From Chara braunii (lineage: Eukaryota > Streptophyta > Charophyceae > Charales > Characeae), in assembly GCA_003427395.1 (NCBI GenBank), contig BFEA01000237.1:1850106-1872338 (forward strand): a stretch of DNA of 22,233 nucleotides, given 5' to 3'. Positions 9,701 through 17,407 of the stretch are shown here, in pieces. A program made the translations under genes and the position numbers. Within the stretch, counting starts at the first letter, position 1, and each line of letters starts with the position of its first letter. The notes under the pieces were generated by a model. It was not told where the DNA came from and did no database searches. It saw nothing but the letters and a program-made list of their open reading frames with translations.

Positions 9701-9771
9701 GCCCCGCTGGGGACGGTGCAGCCACAACACCCCGACCCGATGGAGTGGGTCGCTAGCCTGCCCTTGGTGTG
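6765..9771 (+). pseudogene. LINE ORF2 remnant: reverse transcriptase and zf-RVT
   Basis: Pieces in shifting frames read as one ORF2. They are an N-terminal RT block with PNKTPGRDGLSREFW (6961-7005); RT motif A in AAILFFDFEKAYDQVNW with catalytic Asp at 7206; a block ending in RQG-like IGQG (about 7370); and the YADD box degraded to FADN (Asp 7521, Asn 7524). Then follow the thumb/connection region, the post-RT block AKVAWKHV...GGLGILD (7985-8060), and a terminal zinc motif C-x2-C-x9-H-x4-C around 9206-9260. Stops include TAG 6868 and TAA 7563, and there are at least six frame changes. About 40 residues seem missing near 7017-7035, where the 'RPISLLN' block is expected. The second catalytic Asp of the FADD pair is lost. 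Non-functional. Confidence 0.88.
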
Positions 9772-9969
9772 AGTAGGTAGGACTCAAGTTGGAAAGCCGT
9801 GTGATGTACGACTAAGGAAAGATCGTGAGGATCCCTGCTATGTTCCGCTGATGGGACAGAAGCCCAGGCCTGCTGTATGGAGGCACTAAACGGGTCTCAT
9901 TTAACATGCGGCCATGCCCTGCCTTGGGGTCTTCCAGAGCACCGCCGCGGGTCGGCGGGGGATTACAGT

Positions 9970-10043
9970 GGCAACGCAGCAGAAGGGGCAGACGAAACTG
10001 GTTGGTGGCAATGCAGCAGAAGGGGCAGACGGAACTGGTTGGT
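9970..10043. repeat. 37-bp tandem duplication in LINE 3' UTR
   Basis: Two adjacent 37-bp copies (9970-10006 and 10007-10043) differ at two positions. Each contains GCAGCAGAAGGGGCAGACG. It lies between the ORF2 stop and the poly(A), so it may be a family feature of the LINE tail or specific to this copy. Confidence 0.9.
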
Positions 10044-10210
10044 TGTTGGAAGTCCATGAGGCTAACTTAGGCAGGGACCCTTCCTAACCGAAGTAATCAA
10101 TGTCGTCCACTCGGGCCTCCCAACCATAATGGGTAAAAGTTGTATTTTCTTGACTTGCCGGTGGAAAAGGAACCGGACTGCTGCTCCCCAGAATAGAGGG
10201 AGCCTTGTGT

Positions 10211-10230
10211 AAAAAAAAAAAAAAAAAAAA
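10211..10230 (+). other. LINE poly(A) tail (A20)
   Basis: Twenty consecutive A after GGGAGCCTTGTGT mark the 3' end of the LINE. The sequence after it changes abruptly to an AT-rich stretch. Confidence 0.85.
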
Positions 10231-10612
10231 CCCTGAATAACTTTTGCTTCAGGGTCGGATCGAAATTCTCTGCCAAATAAAAATTAAAAAAGAAATGAAA
10301 TTTAAAATACTTTTTATTTTTTTTTATTATTGTTATTTAAAATTTAAAATTTTAACTTATTTTAATATTTTTAATATTATTTTTTAATTCATTTTCGGCT
10401 CGGCCAGGCAAGTGGTCCCGGCCCACTCTGGTAACGCAGCTGGAAGGGGAAAATGAAAATGAGTAAAATCAAAAACCTTGAACTCAATCAAACTTATCAA
10501 AGTCAATAGCTTATGAATGACTATTTGAGGCAATTGGTTTCGTAAGTTCTATTCTTAGATCCATCACTTCCGTCAGTGAGCATCATCTTGGTTCCAAAAA
10601 TTGACCTGACTT
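10231..10612. other. AT-rich intronic DNA with copy 2 of the dispersed block
   Basis: Bases 10275-10390 are almost entirely A and T. Bases 10398-10435 repeat the block seen at 131-170. No gene seen. Bases 10605-10612 (CCTGACTT) are the left target duplication of the next element. Confidence 0.6.
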
Positions 10613-10750
10613 CAGGGTAGTCTGGGCGCCTGCAGCCGACGCCTACTGTAGGCTGTAGGCGCGCCTACCGGTCGGGCGATCCGTAGGCGGTCTGCCTACC
10701 GGTCGGCACACTGCCTTGCACTTTTTCCTTTTTTTTTCCTGAGTACATTG

Positions 10751-10774
10751 CTGTTCTGCGCTTGAGCAGAACAG
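10751..10774. other. Conserved internal hairpin, copy 2
   Basis: CTGTTCTGC pairs with GCAGAACAG around GCTTGA, a 9-bp stem. The A-T pair at position 5 of the copy at 3174 is T-A here, so the stem is preserved by a double change. Confidence 0.78.
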
Positions 10775-10800
10775 CCCAAATACGCAATAAATTTTTGTTT

Positions 10801-11220
10801 GCGGGGGGTGTGGGGAGGTTCAGGGGGTGTTTGGGGGGTTCTGTGGGGAAGGTTCAGGGAGTGTTCGGGGGTTGTTCCGGGGCTGCTCAGGGGTTGTTTC
10901 GGGGGTTCTCTGGGGGAGGCTCAGCGTGTGTTTGGGGGCTGTTTGGGGAGGTGGACAGGGGATGTTTGGGGGGTTCGAGAACAGAAGTAAAGAAGGGGTG
11001 TTGGGGGGGGGCAGGAGTTTCAGGGGCTGTTTGCGTGGTGTTCGGGGCGTATTCAGAGGCTGTTTGGCGGGTTTTGTGGGTGAGGTTCAGGGGGTGTTTG
11101 GGGGGTGTTCGGGGGTTGTTCAGGGGGTGTTTCGGGAGTTCTCTGGGGGAGGTTCAGGGTGTGTTTGGGTGGTGTTCGGGGAGGTGGACAGGGGGTGTTT
11201 GGGGGGGTTGAGGACAGAAG
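10801..11220. repeat. G-rich GGTGTTTGGGGGGTTC-type minisatellite
   Basis: About 420 bases of irregular repeats built from GGGGGTGTTTGGGGG, GTTCTCTGGGGGAGG and GAGGTGGACAGGGG. A higher-order unit of roughly 240 bases is suggested, because the order 'TTCTCTGGGGGAGG ... GAGGTGGACAGGG ... GAGAACAGAAGTAAAGA' recurs near 10905-10995 and 11138-11226. Glycine-rich frames across it are artefacts. Confidence 0.85.
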
Positions 11221-11597
11221 TAAAGAGGGAAACCAACGCAGGTCTAGACGACGACGCCTGACAAAAGTGAGAGCAGCAAAATGGTGTTAAGTGCTACTCT
11301 GCTTTCACCCAGGGCCCAGCCTCTCCTGTAAGTCACTCAGTGAGGCCAACGGTGCATGATGGGCCCGGTAGGNCCCCCGCCATTTTTGTTTTCCAACTGC
11401 GGGGTGCCTACCGACCCACCGCTCGGTGCCGACAGCGCCTACCGTAGGCGGGTTGGCCACCTACAGTTCCAGGGGTGCTGACGGTCGGCCAGACTACCCT
11501 GCCTGACTTGCGAAACAGGTTTAACTTCTAGGCCTTTTACAAGGTATAAATAACCGACAAAATACTCATCACTTAACTGTGATTGGTCATGCTACAG

Positions 11598-11761
11598 GTT
11601 GCAAGAGGTTGTTTCTAATGACGCCCACGAGGAAGGAAGGATCCCGAGGACTGTGGAGTGTGAATTGAAGGAGGATCTTGTGGATTCATGTCTGCCGGGC
11701 GACATTGTGACAGTTTGTGGGATTGTGAAAGTCCTCAACGGCGAAGCTGATGCTGCTTCTG
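11598..11761 (+). CDS. MCM8: MCM8 exon with EEGRIPRTVECEL block
   Basis: From the acceptor CTACAG (11592-11597) the exon reads (R)LQEVVSNDAHEEGRIPRTV..., then VECELKEDLVDSCLPGD, then VTVCGIVKV. This is the strand-rich end of the MCM N-terminal domain; 'GRIPRT-ECEL--DLVD-C-PGD-VT--GI--V' is a strongly conserved MCM8 block. The first base G completes the arginine codon from 2964-2965. The exon ends at 11761 (G) before donor GTGAGT, in phase 1. The ATPase core expected downstream is not in the window. Confidence 0.9.
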
Positions 11762-12512
11762 GTGAGTACAATGGGATTACTTGAATTGCTGTAAAGAAAG
11801 TGCAAGGCTGAGTGATGCACGTCTCTGGTCAGGTTCTGATGTTCACCATTGATGAATGTAAAACAGGCTGTGGGTTCATTCGCTAGGGGAGAGGTACAGA
11901 CATGGTCCGCCTAGGTGGGGATGCCATGTTGTAGTCAACCCCTTTCCCAGGTTGGCAGAGAGCATTGTTGTTTGACCGAGTAGATATAGGAACCAGCAGT
12001 TAAGTTGAGTTAGCCCAACTAACATTGCTTGATGGTGCTCTCCCTTTTCTTAATCAATGGTACTCCCAGACGACCAGGGTTGTCCTAGCCCAGCTGCCCA
12101 GCCAGGCACCCAGGCCCGGGCAGCCTAATCCACTGGGTCACTCGGGTGAACAAAAAAATGATGGCTTCCCTCCCCCCCCCCAACCCCCCCCAATTAACAT
12201 TGCTTGATGGTGCTCTCCCTTTTCTTATGACGGACATTTCGTCACCCACCTAGCTGTGCCCCAATCCCACCTATCTTTGAATTTGGTGATGTCTTCCCCT
12301 AAGGATACAGCATGCTTACGACATATCAGACTAGTGCGTGATGCGGTGAAGTGCTGTGCGCCGTGCGCCATGCATGAGTAGCAGTTGCGCTTGCACCGGT
12401 GCACACAATGTTCCCTGATGCACAGTGCACCATGTGCCTCGTGTGGCGCATGTTAGGGGTGCACCATGCTCCAGTGCGAACCACAGAATACAGAAAAGCA
12501 TAAAAAACACAG
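11762..12512 (+). other. Start of third MCM8 intron
   Basis: Donor GTGAGTACAA. No gene seen to 12512. It contains a 39-bp direct repeat pair and, at about 12335-12482, a tract crowded with GTGCACC/GTGCGCC words. Confidence 0.55.
12014..12227. repeat. 39-bp direct repeat pair flanking a GC-rich 136-bp segment
   Basis: CCCAA(C/T)TAACATTGCTTG... at 12014-12052 recurs at 12189-12227 with one mismatch. Between them lie CAGGCACCCAGGCCCGGGCAGCC and an A7 and C-rich end. Either a 175-bp tandem duplication or an insertion with an unusually long duplicated target could give this. Confidence 0.85.
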
Positions 12513-12997
12513 ACGGAAACAGTGAGGGAATTGAGAAGCGAACTGAAGGGCAGTCGTCATCTGGTGGAGAACTTGAACGATGTGTTGATTTCCATCCCAG
12601 CGGAATGGGCGGCATTGCTGGAAAAGGGCCATGAATGGGAGAATGGAGACTTGGTTACGTGGAGGGAAGAAGGCATACCGGGAGAGGCCTTCCGGGTACA
12701 GCAGAGAGGGAAGGACCAAGATGGAACTGGTTGAGATCAGAGATGTATGGAATTGAGGAACCGGGAGCTACTACCAGCAAACTGAAGAAGGACTCAAGAA
12801 CATATCGAGAAGAGAAGACAGCTCAGAATGTGACGGTGGTTGAAACAGAGGACTCTACTATCTACAAATCCACAACGACGATAGAAGATTTGGAGATTGA
12901 TCCGGTGGAATGGGCCTGGGATTTAAGGGGTGGCAGATTAAGAGCAGCCTTAAAAGGCCAGTACATGGCCCGAGCCTTGTGGAGAAATCGCTTGACA
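12513..12997 (+). pseudogene. Second LINE ORF2 fragment, C-terminal half
   Basis: The frame at 12522-12734 includes ELKGSRHLVENLNDVLISIPAEW, similar to the 8480-8590 part of the larger LINE (QLKGCHNLQQNLDTLLQSIPATW). After a frame change, 12835-12930 encodes VTVVETEDSTIY...EDLEIDPVEWAW, similar to VRVVEHEDLWIF...QDLECDCAQWAW of the larger copy. It is the same family but a divergent member, with RT and zinc motifs missing. It stops abruptly at the 95-bp repeat at 12998. Confidence 0.75.
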
Positions 12998-13092
12998 TAG
13001 CTGCTTTGGGTTGTCTTCGGGACATCAGGGCAGCACCATAGCTGCCACCCAGTAGTCCACCATGGCCTATGCATGAGAGAGGAGGTTGAAGG
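12998..13092. repeat. 95-bp repeat, copy 1
   Basis: GACATAGCTGCTTTGGG... to GAGAGGAGGTTGAA is shared with 21359-21454 with only a one-base gap and a couple of mismatches. The flanks differ on both sides. The two copies bracket the retrotransposon in the same orientation, so they may be surviving LTR pieces, or else an independent dispersed repeat. AGTCCACCATGGC here is repeated inverted at 13104-13120. Confidence 0.85.
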
Positions 13093-13294
13093 AGGGAAGA
13101 CATAGCCATGGTGGACTCGTTGTTGTTGTTGTTGTTGTGAGTTGAGTCAGCAGTAAGGGGTAACTTCGGACATTGATTCTGGTTCTCCCATTCATTGTTA
13201 TTATTATTATCGAGAGAAGAATAAGATTGGTGAAGAGAAGGAGGAAGGAGGAAGGTGGAGAGAGAAAGGGGAATTGTCATTGGTCTTGCTGGTG

Positions 13295-13343
<49 letters not shown>

Positions 13344-13450
13344 CTCTCCTCTGGTCTTTATCTCTTGCAAGTGCTTTCATTTCTTTCGCAATTGGGTGGC
13401 ATTGTCTTTCATTGTGAATTTGCACTTGTGAAATGACCAGGATCGTAACA
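13093..13450 (+). other. Candidate 3' part of the 5' LTR
   Basis: This segment lies directly upstream of the primer binding site and ends in ATCGTAACA, compatible with the ...CA end of an LTR. It contains (GTT)n at 13120-13138 and (CTT)n at about 13298-13341. No matching segment is seen in the window on the 3' side, so the LTR call is based on position only. Confidence 0.35.
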
Positions 13451-13452
13451 AT

Positions 13453-13464
13453 TGGTATCGGAGC
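13453..13464 (+). other. Primer binding site (initiator tRNA-Met type)
   Basis: TGGTATCGGAGC matches the usual plant LTR-retrotransposon primer site TGGTATCAGAGC at 11 of 12 positions. It lies two bases after a CA dinucleotide end, as expected beside a 5' LTR. Confidence 0.7.
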
Positions 13465-14788
13465 GGACTTACTTGCTGGCGAGAGGTGTTAGTCACCCTA
13501 ACCCTAATTCTGAATTAGGTTAGGGCTAACCTAATCTCGGATTAGGGTTGGAAGTTAGGGTTAAGTGGGGCAGCGAGGTATGGGGATGCTGCCCCCACCT
13601 GGTTAGGTCATGTAGGGTCGACATTGGACCCAACCAGGTTGCTTGAGTGAATGTATGGGGTGGCGAGACACAAAGGAGGCTGTTTGGAGTNAGCGAGAGG
13701 GAGTAGAGAGTGAGAGGTACTCGCACCTGGAATCTGGACTTCAGGGAGACATTGAGTGACTTTTGGGCTTCCCCTCAAGAGGGAGACTGGATCGGAGGCT
13801 GCCATATCTGCATCGGATTGCTGCAAGTTGCTACTTTGGTCTTCAGGCATCGACGGGGGATCCGGCTTTGCAACAGGGGTGTAGGAAGGCCCTCTTAGTC
13901 ATGCTAGGACACTTCGTGTAGTGGTAGCTAGGGGTCAGGAGGACTTATATGAGAGGGGAGTGACTCGTTATCCATCTTTGGAGGCCGGGCCTCACAGGCT
14001 AGTGCCGTGTGACCTGGGAAAGCTCGTGGGAGGTTGCTTGGTGCTTCATGGCCTGTTGGGGGTGTGCTGGGTTCTCTTCCTCTTCTCTGCGGTCTTGGTT
14101 GTGTGTGTGAGCTTGTGGATTGCTTTCTCACCTGATGGATGGATGGATGATGTATCTGCTCTAAATGACATATCTTTCTACGGTGCATTGTCTTTTCATT
14201 TCTGAACGGCTGTAGAAGTGAGTTCTTGCTGAAAGTTATCTTTTCCTTTTCAGTACGGTAGAGGCAGTTTTGGGACCGACTTGGCACCCTATCACGTTGG
14301 TCCTGGTCCACGGCCTACTTGGGACCCCTCGGGACCTAGTGGGACCAGGCCCAACGGGACAGGACCTTTTGGGCCCAGATCTGTTGCCGCTAGTGCATTT
14401 CTTTGCTGTGCTGGAATTGGGGGACATACGGACAGCAAGGGCATTCCTTTCAAGGGGATCTTGACTGGCCTTACCGCATGTTAGCACATACTGCCCCGCG
14501 TCTGACTCGGCGACCATCTGCGCCCCTCGAAATCTCCATTGCTGCAGATTAGTCTTCTTCGTCTGATTTACTGTGTTGTATGTCCCCTGTCAGGTTAGAC
14601 AAGAGGGGATCTCCAGCTGATCTGATCGGGCCCGTTCTATAAATCAGACCTCTCTGCTGTTTTATTTATTTTTATTTATTCTTCTGCTGCGTGCCACACT
14701 CTAAGTCCAAATGATTCGCCGCTCCGGCCAGGAGTTCTACCTTCTTCTCTGAGTGGTTTTCTGTTTGTTTCTTTTATCTGAACTATCT
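13465..14788 (+). other. Long leader between primer site and gag
   Basis: 1.3 kb with no recognisable protein. It holds telomere-like CCCTAA hairpins (13496-13567), an undetermined base at 13691, a GGACC/GGGCC-word-rich tract (14265-14385), and a TATA-like box TATAAAT at 14638-14644, about 150 bp before the gag start. Such a long leader is unusual and may contain a nested insertion. Confidence 0.45.
14638..14644 (+). promoter_or_regulatory. TATA-like box upstream of gag
   Basis: TATAAAT preceded by GC-rich GATCGGGCCCG and followed by a pyrimidine-rich stretch, 145 bases before the gag ATG. It could be an internal promoter or the U3/R boundary of a degraded LTR. Motif and spacing only. Confidence 0.3.
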
Positions 14789-17407
14789 ATGTCCAGTATC
14801 GAGACGCGTGCGCAGGCAGCGAAAAGAGAGGAAAGGGAGAGAGAAGGTGTGCTGTTTGAGAGTGTGAGAAGGGGTAAGAGGAGTGTTCGTCCAAACGTAA
14901 GGAGAGAGCGGACCCCTCTTGAGAGTTCTATTGACACCCCTTCCTCCAGCATGGCGGTCATCACCTCTGCCCAATGGCAGGCCATGCTGGACGCAGCAGA
15001 CGAGAGCCATAAACCATTCTTTCAAAAACTGTATGATGATGCCGTGCAGAGGGAAAGGGAGGCAGCGGCAGCAGCTAGAGCCGCCGACATTGCTGATCAG
15101 GTGGCTCTCCTTCGGATCCCGGAAGCCAATGCTGACTGGTTCCAGGAAGAACTAGCTGCTGCTGTAGCAGCCTTGGTCCGACTGCGGACCCTGGAAAACC
15201 TTGAGTCTCGTATGACAGCACTCGAGCAGCGGAACGAAGAGCTGCAGGCTAAGGTAATTAGCCTTGAACAGTCCCAGTTGTCTGCCTCTCGCCCTCCTAA
15301 CCCTCGGTCCGCTGTAGTCCCGGTCTCTCAATCAAACACAGCCCTCATAGTTAGATCAAGTGGAACCATGGCAAGCGCAGGAACCGGTGCCAACTCCTCG
15401 AGCAGCAGCACCGGCAGTTCTGTGCTGGTCATGGTCCCAAATGCAGGGACTTCAGCCCAAAACGCCACAGTCCTTACTGGCGTTCAGCACAACGGTCCCA
15501 TGGTGGACAAGCGGGCGGCCATGCTGCCGTCCAAGTACGACGGGAAGGCAGACATCACCTCTTGGATTAGTTCCATGCGGTCGTACTTTGAGGTCATGCG
15601 GACAGCGCAAGAGGACGGAAGTATGGTCATGGGGACTAATACTGAGCCGGTCGTGCGAAACCACATTGAGCTCCAAGCTGTTGCTGCAGGCTATGCACAC
15701 ATAGACCTGACTGATTGGCTGAAGGTCACCCCTGTCCGCGTTCTTGAGGATCTTCTCCTTGATCGGTACCAGGATAAACATGCTGCGCTCAAGGCTAGGC
15801 TGAAGCTTGAGGCCCTCAAGGGCCAAACATGGAGGTCATCCATGCAGGCTTTGCAACAGCACTTGACTAGTCTGTTCACCACTCCGGATCTGGGAATGAC
15901 TGATGTATCTTGTATGGATGTAGTTATGGGAGTGGCCCCTAAAGTTTACCTCTCCCTGCTAGCACTCAAGGACCATGCCACCTGGCGAGAGCTCATGAAG
16001 GACCTAGTTGACCTAGAGGCCAAGGACCTCAGCAGGCGCAAGAAGGCGCCCGCTGCAGGTGGAAAACCACAACGCAAGCGGTTTGGAAGCAGCAACCAGC
16101 TTGCACTGCATGACCATCGGGAGGCTGAAGATCAGTCCTATGCGGATGATCTGTCTCTAGATGACGATCTAGAGCCGGACTCCGATACGGGCTGTTCTGC
16201 ATCAGCCATTGAGTGTGATAGAAATGACGATGAAAAACTTAATGCATTCAGAAAGACTGCTTCAAATAAGGGGCCTAACCGTGGTTCAGGTAAGGGAACG
16301 GTCTTACACCTTCCCAAGAATGCTAAGATCCTTGAGAAACCGGAGGACGCTTCTACCAAGCCTTGGGAAGCCCTCCGTATCAGCCAAAAAGAATGGGAAA
16401 GAAGGTCCAAACTGCGCATATGCTTGCATTGTCAAAAGCCTGGGCATGCTGTGCAGGATTGCTATCGAGCAAGGGAAGCAGGGCAGTCAGTTGCAGGCCC
16501 TTCCGAGGAGCCTGGAGCTGATCAGCAGCGTGCTCTTGAAGCCCAAACTAACGCTGATTCCAAGGCTGATGCNGTCCAAGTGTTATACACTGAGCCTTGG
16601 GAGGAGTCCAAAGAGGTCGACCTCCACGCCCACATGGAGCATTGGCTGCAGCTCAAGCAGCAACGCCGTGTTCAAGGGAGCGTGGAGCTGACTTTCTTTA
16701 AACTGCTCATTAACCGCCGATACATCCACGTGCTGATTGACAGTGGTTCGACCACTAATTTCTTCTCTCCGAACGGGATTAGTAAGGCGGGTCTGGGTAT
16801 GAAGCAAGTGGAACTGCAGAACCCTTGCCGGACTCAGGTGGGCAACCAAGAGGTTGTCACTTCCACTCATGTTGTCAAAGGTGTGCGCATCACCTTTGAC
16901 AAAGACCGCACTGTCACACATGAGCGGAATTTCTATGTCCTGGATAAGTGTCCTTTCGACGCGGTCATGGGCTTGGGCTGGCTAAAGGCTCATTGCCTAA
17001 GGACCACGTGGGCGGACAACCAGTTCGTGGTACTTGATGCCAAGGGGAACGAGGGTACCGTCTTATTAGATGAGACGCGCGAGTCCCCTGTGACTCTTCT
17101 AAGTGCTAACAAATTCTGCAGGTCAGTGCGCAGGCGCAAGGAAGGTGAGTTTGTACATATAGCCCTTGTAAAACCACTTCATGTGACTTCTACTTTTGCT
17201 GCATTTTCTACCTCTGAAGGTAACTCTACCTCTACTACTTCTACTTCTGTTCCACCTACTTCTATTGTAGATGATCAACCTATTTCTGATCCCAATACCT
17301 CGAAACCGGTTGTAATTGCTGTAAATTCCCAATCTGGTTTTCTCTCTCCTGATGAGGATGATCCTCCACCCGAAATCCCAGCAAACATTCGCCATCTATT
17401 AGATTGA
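14789..17407 (+). CDS. Ty3/gypsy Gag-protease ORF
   Basis: 872 codons from the ATG at 14789 (MSSIETRAQAAKREE), preferred over an in-frame ATG at 14753 whose 12 extra residues are hydrophobic and unlike Gag. Order: charged N terminus; coiled coil (residues about 138-160); Gag capsid-like domain (about 238-410); acidic stretch; zinc knuckle CLHCQKPGHAVQDC (C-x2-C-x4-H-x4-C, residues 545-558), which binds RNA; then a retropepsin-like protease with active-site DSGS at residue 651 and the later FDAVMGLGWL block. One codon (595) has an undetermined third base, but GCN is alanine regardless. The frame ends at TGA 17405-17407, and RT begins in the same frame immediately after. The intact length implies a fairly recent insertion. 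Confidence 0.9.
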   Translation: MSSIETRAQAAKREEREREGVLFESVRRGKRSVRPNVRRERTPLESSIDTPSSSMAVITSAQWQAMLDAADESHKPFFQKLYDDAVQREREAAAAARAADIADQVALLRIPEANADWFQEELAAAVAALVRLRTLENLESRMTALEQRNEELQAKVISLEQSQLSASRPPNPRSAVVPVSQSNTALIVRSSGTMASAGTGANSSSSSTGSSVLVMVPNAGTSAQNATVLTGVQHNGPMVDKRAAMLPSKYDGKADITSWISSMRSYFEVMRTAQEDGSMVMGTNTEPVVRNHIELQAVAAGYAHIDLTDWLKVTPVRVLEDLLLDRYQDKHAALKARLKLEALKGQTWRSSMQALQQHLTSLFTTPDLGMTDVSCMDVVMGVAPKVYLSLLALKDHATWRELMKDLVDLEAKDLSRRKKAPAAGGKPQRKRFGSSNQLALHDHREAEDQSYADDLSLDDDLEPDSDTGCSASAIECDRNDDEKLNAFRKTASNKGPNRGSGKGTVLHLPKNAKILEKPEDASTKPWEALRISQKEWERRSKLRICLHCQKPGHAVQDCYRAREAGQSVAGPSEEPGADQQRALEAQTNADSKADXVQVLYTEPWEESKEVDLHAHMEHWLQLKQQRRVQGSVELTFFKLLINRRYIHVLIDSGSTTNFFSPNGISKAGLGMKQVELQNPCRTQVGNQEVVTSTHVVKGVRITFDKDRTVTHERNFYVLDKCPFDAVMGLGWLKAHCLRTTWADNQFVVLDAKGNEGTVLLDETRESPVTLLSANKFCRSVRRRKEGEFVHIALVKPLHVTSTFAAFSTSEGNSTSTTSTSVPPTSIVDDQPISDPNTSKPVVIAVNSQSGFLSPDEDDPPPEIPANIRHLLD

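Larger units (their letters stand above)
6640..10230 (+). mobile_element. Degenerate, 5'-truncated LINE (non-LTR retrotransposon)
   Basis: Recognisable ORF2 sequence runs from about 6760 to 9771, followed by a 3' untranslated region and a 20-base poly(A) at 10211-10230. No endonuclease domain is visible upstream of the RT, so the copy is 5' truncated or decayed. It lies in an MCM8 intron in the sense orientation. The 3' UTR carries a 37-bp tandem duplication. I could not find a target site duplication beside the poly(A). Confidence 0.88.
10613..11501. mobile_element. hAT-like non-autonomous element (889 bp) with perfect 8-bp TSD
   Basis: The left end CAGGGTAGTCTGG matches the reverse complement of the right end exactly for 13 bases, with patchy similarity beyond. 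It is flanked by identical 8-mers CCTGACTT at 10605-10612 and 11502-11509. An 8-bp duplication with CAGGG-type tips is characteristic of hAT superfamily insertions. Subterminal tracts contain CTACCGGTCGG and GTAGGCG words in both orientations. The interior has a hairpin (10751-10774) and a long G-rich minisatellite (10801-11220), but no transposase. One undetermined base lies at 11373. It ends 96 bp before the MCM8 exon at 11598. Removing the element and one TSD copy leaves an uninterrupted target. Confidence 0.9.
2966..11597 (+). other. MCM8 intron of 8.6 kb, GC-AG type
   Basis: The intron is bounded by donor GCAAGT at 2966 and acceptor GCTACAG ending at 11597. It is filled with two hAT-like elements, microsatellites, a LINE remnant in the same orientation as the gene, and unassigned DNA. 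Correct splicing of MCM8 would need all of this removed. Confidence 0.75.

Noticed and set aside
10762-11261. Long glycine-rich forward frames
   Set aside because: Products of the G-rich minisatellite, open in several frames at once.
13496-13567. Chromosome end or true telomere array
   Set aside because: Only a few degenerate units in mixed orientation, inside an element leader.
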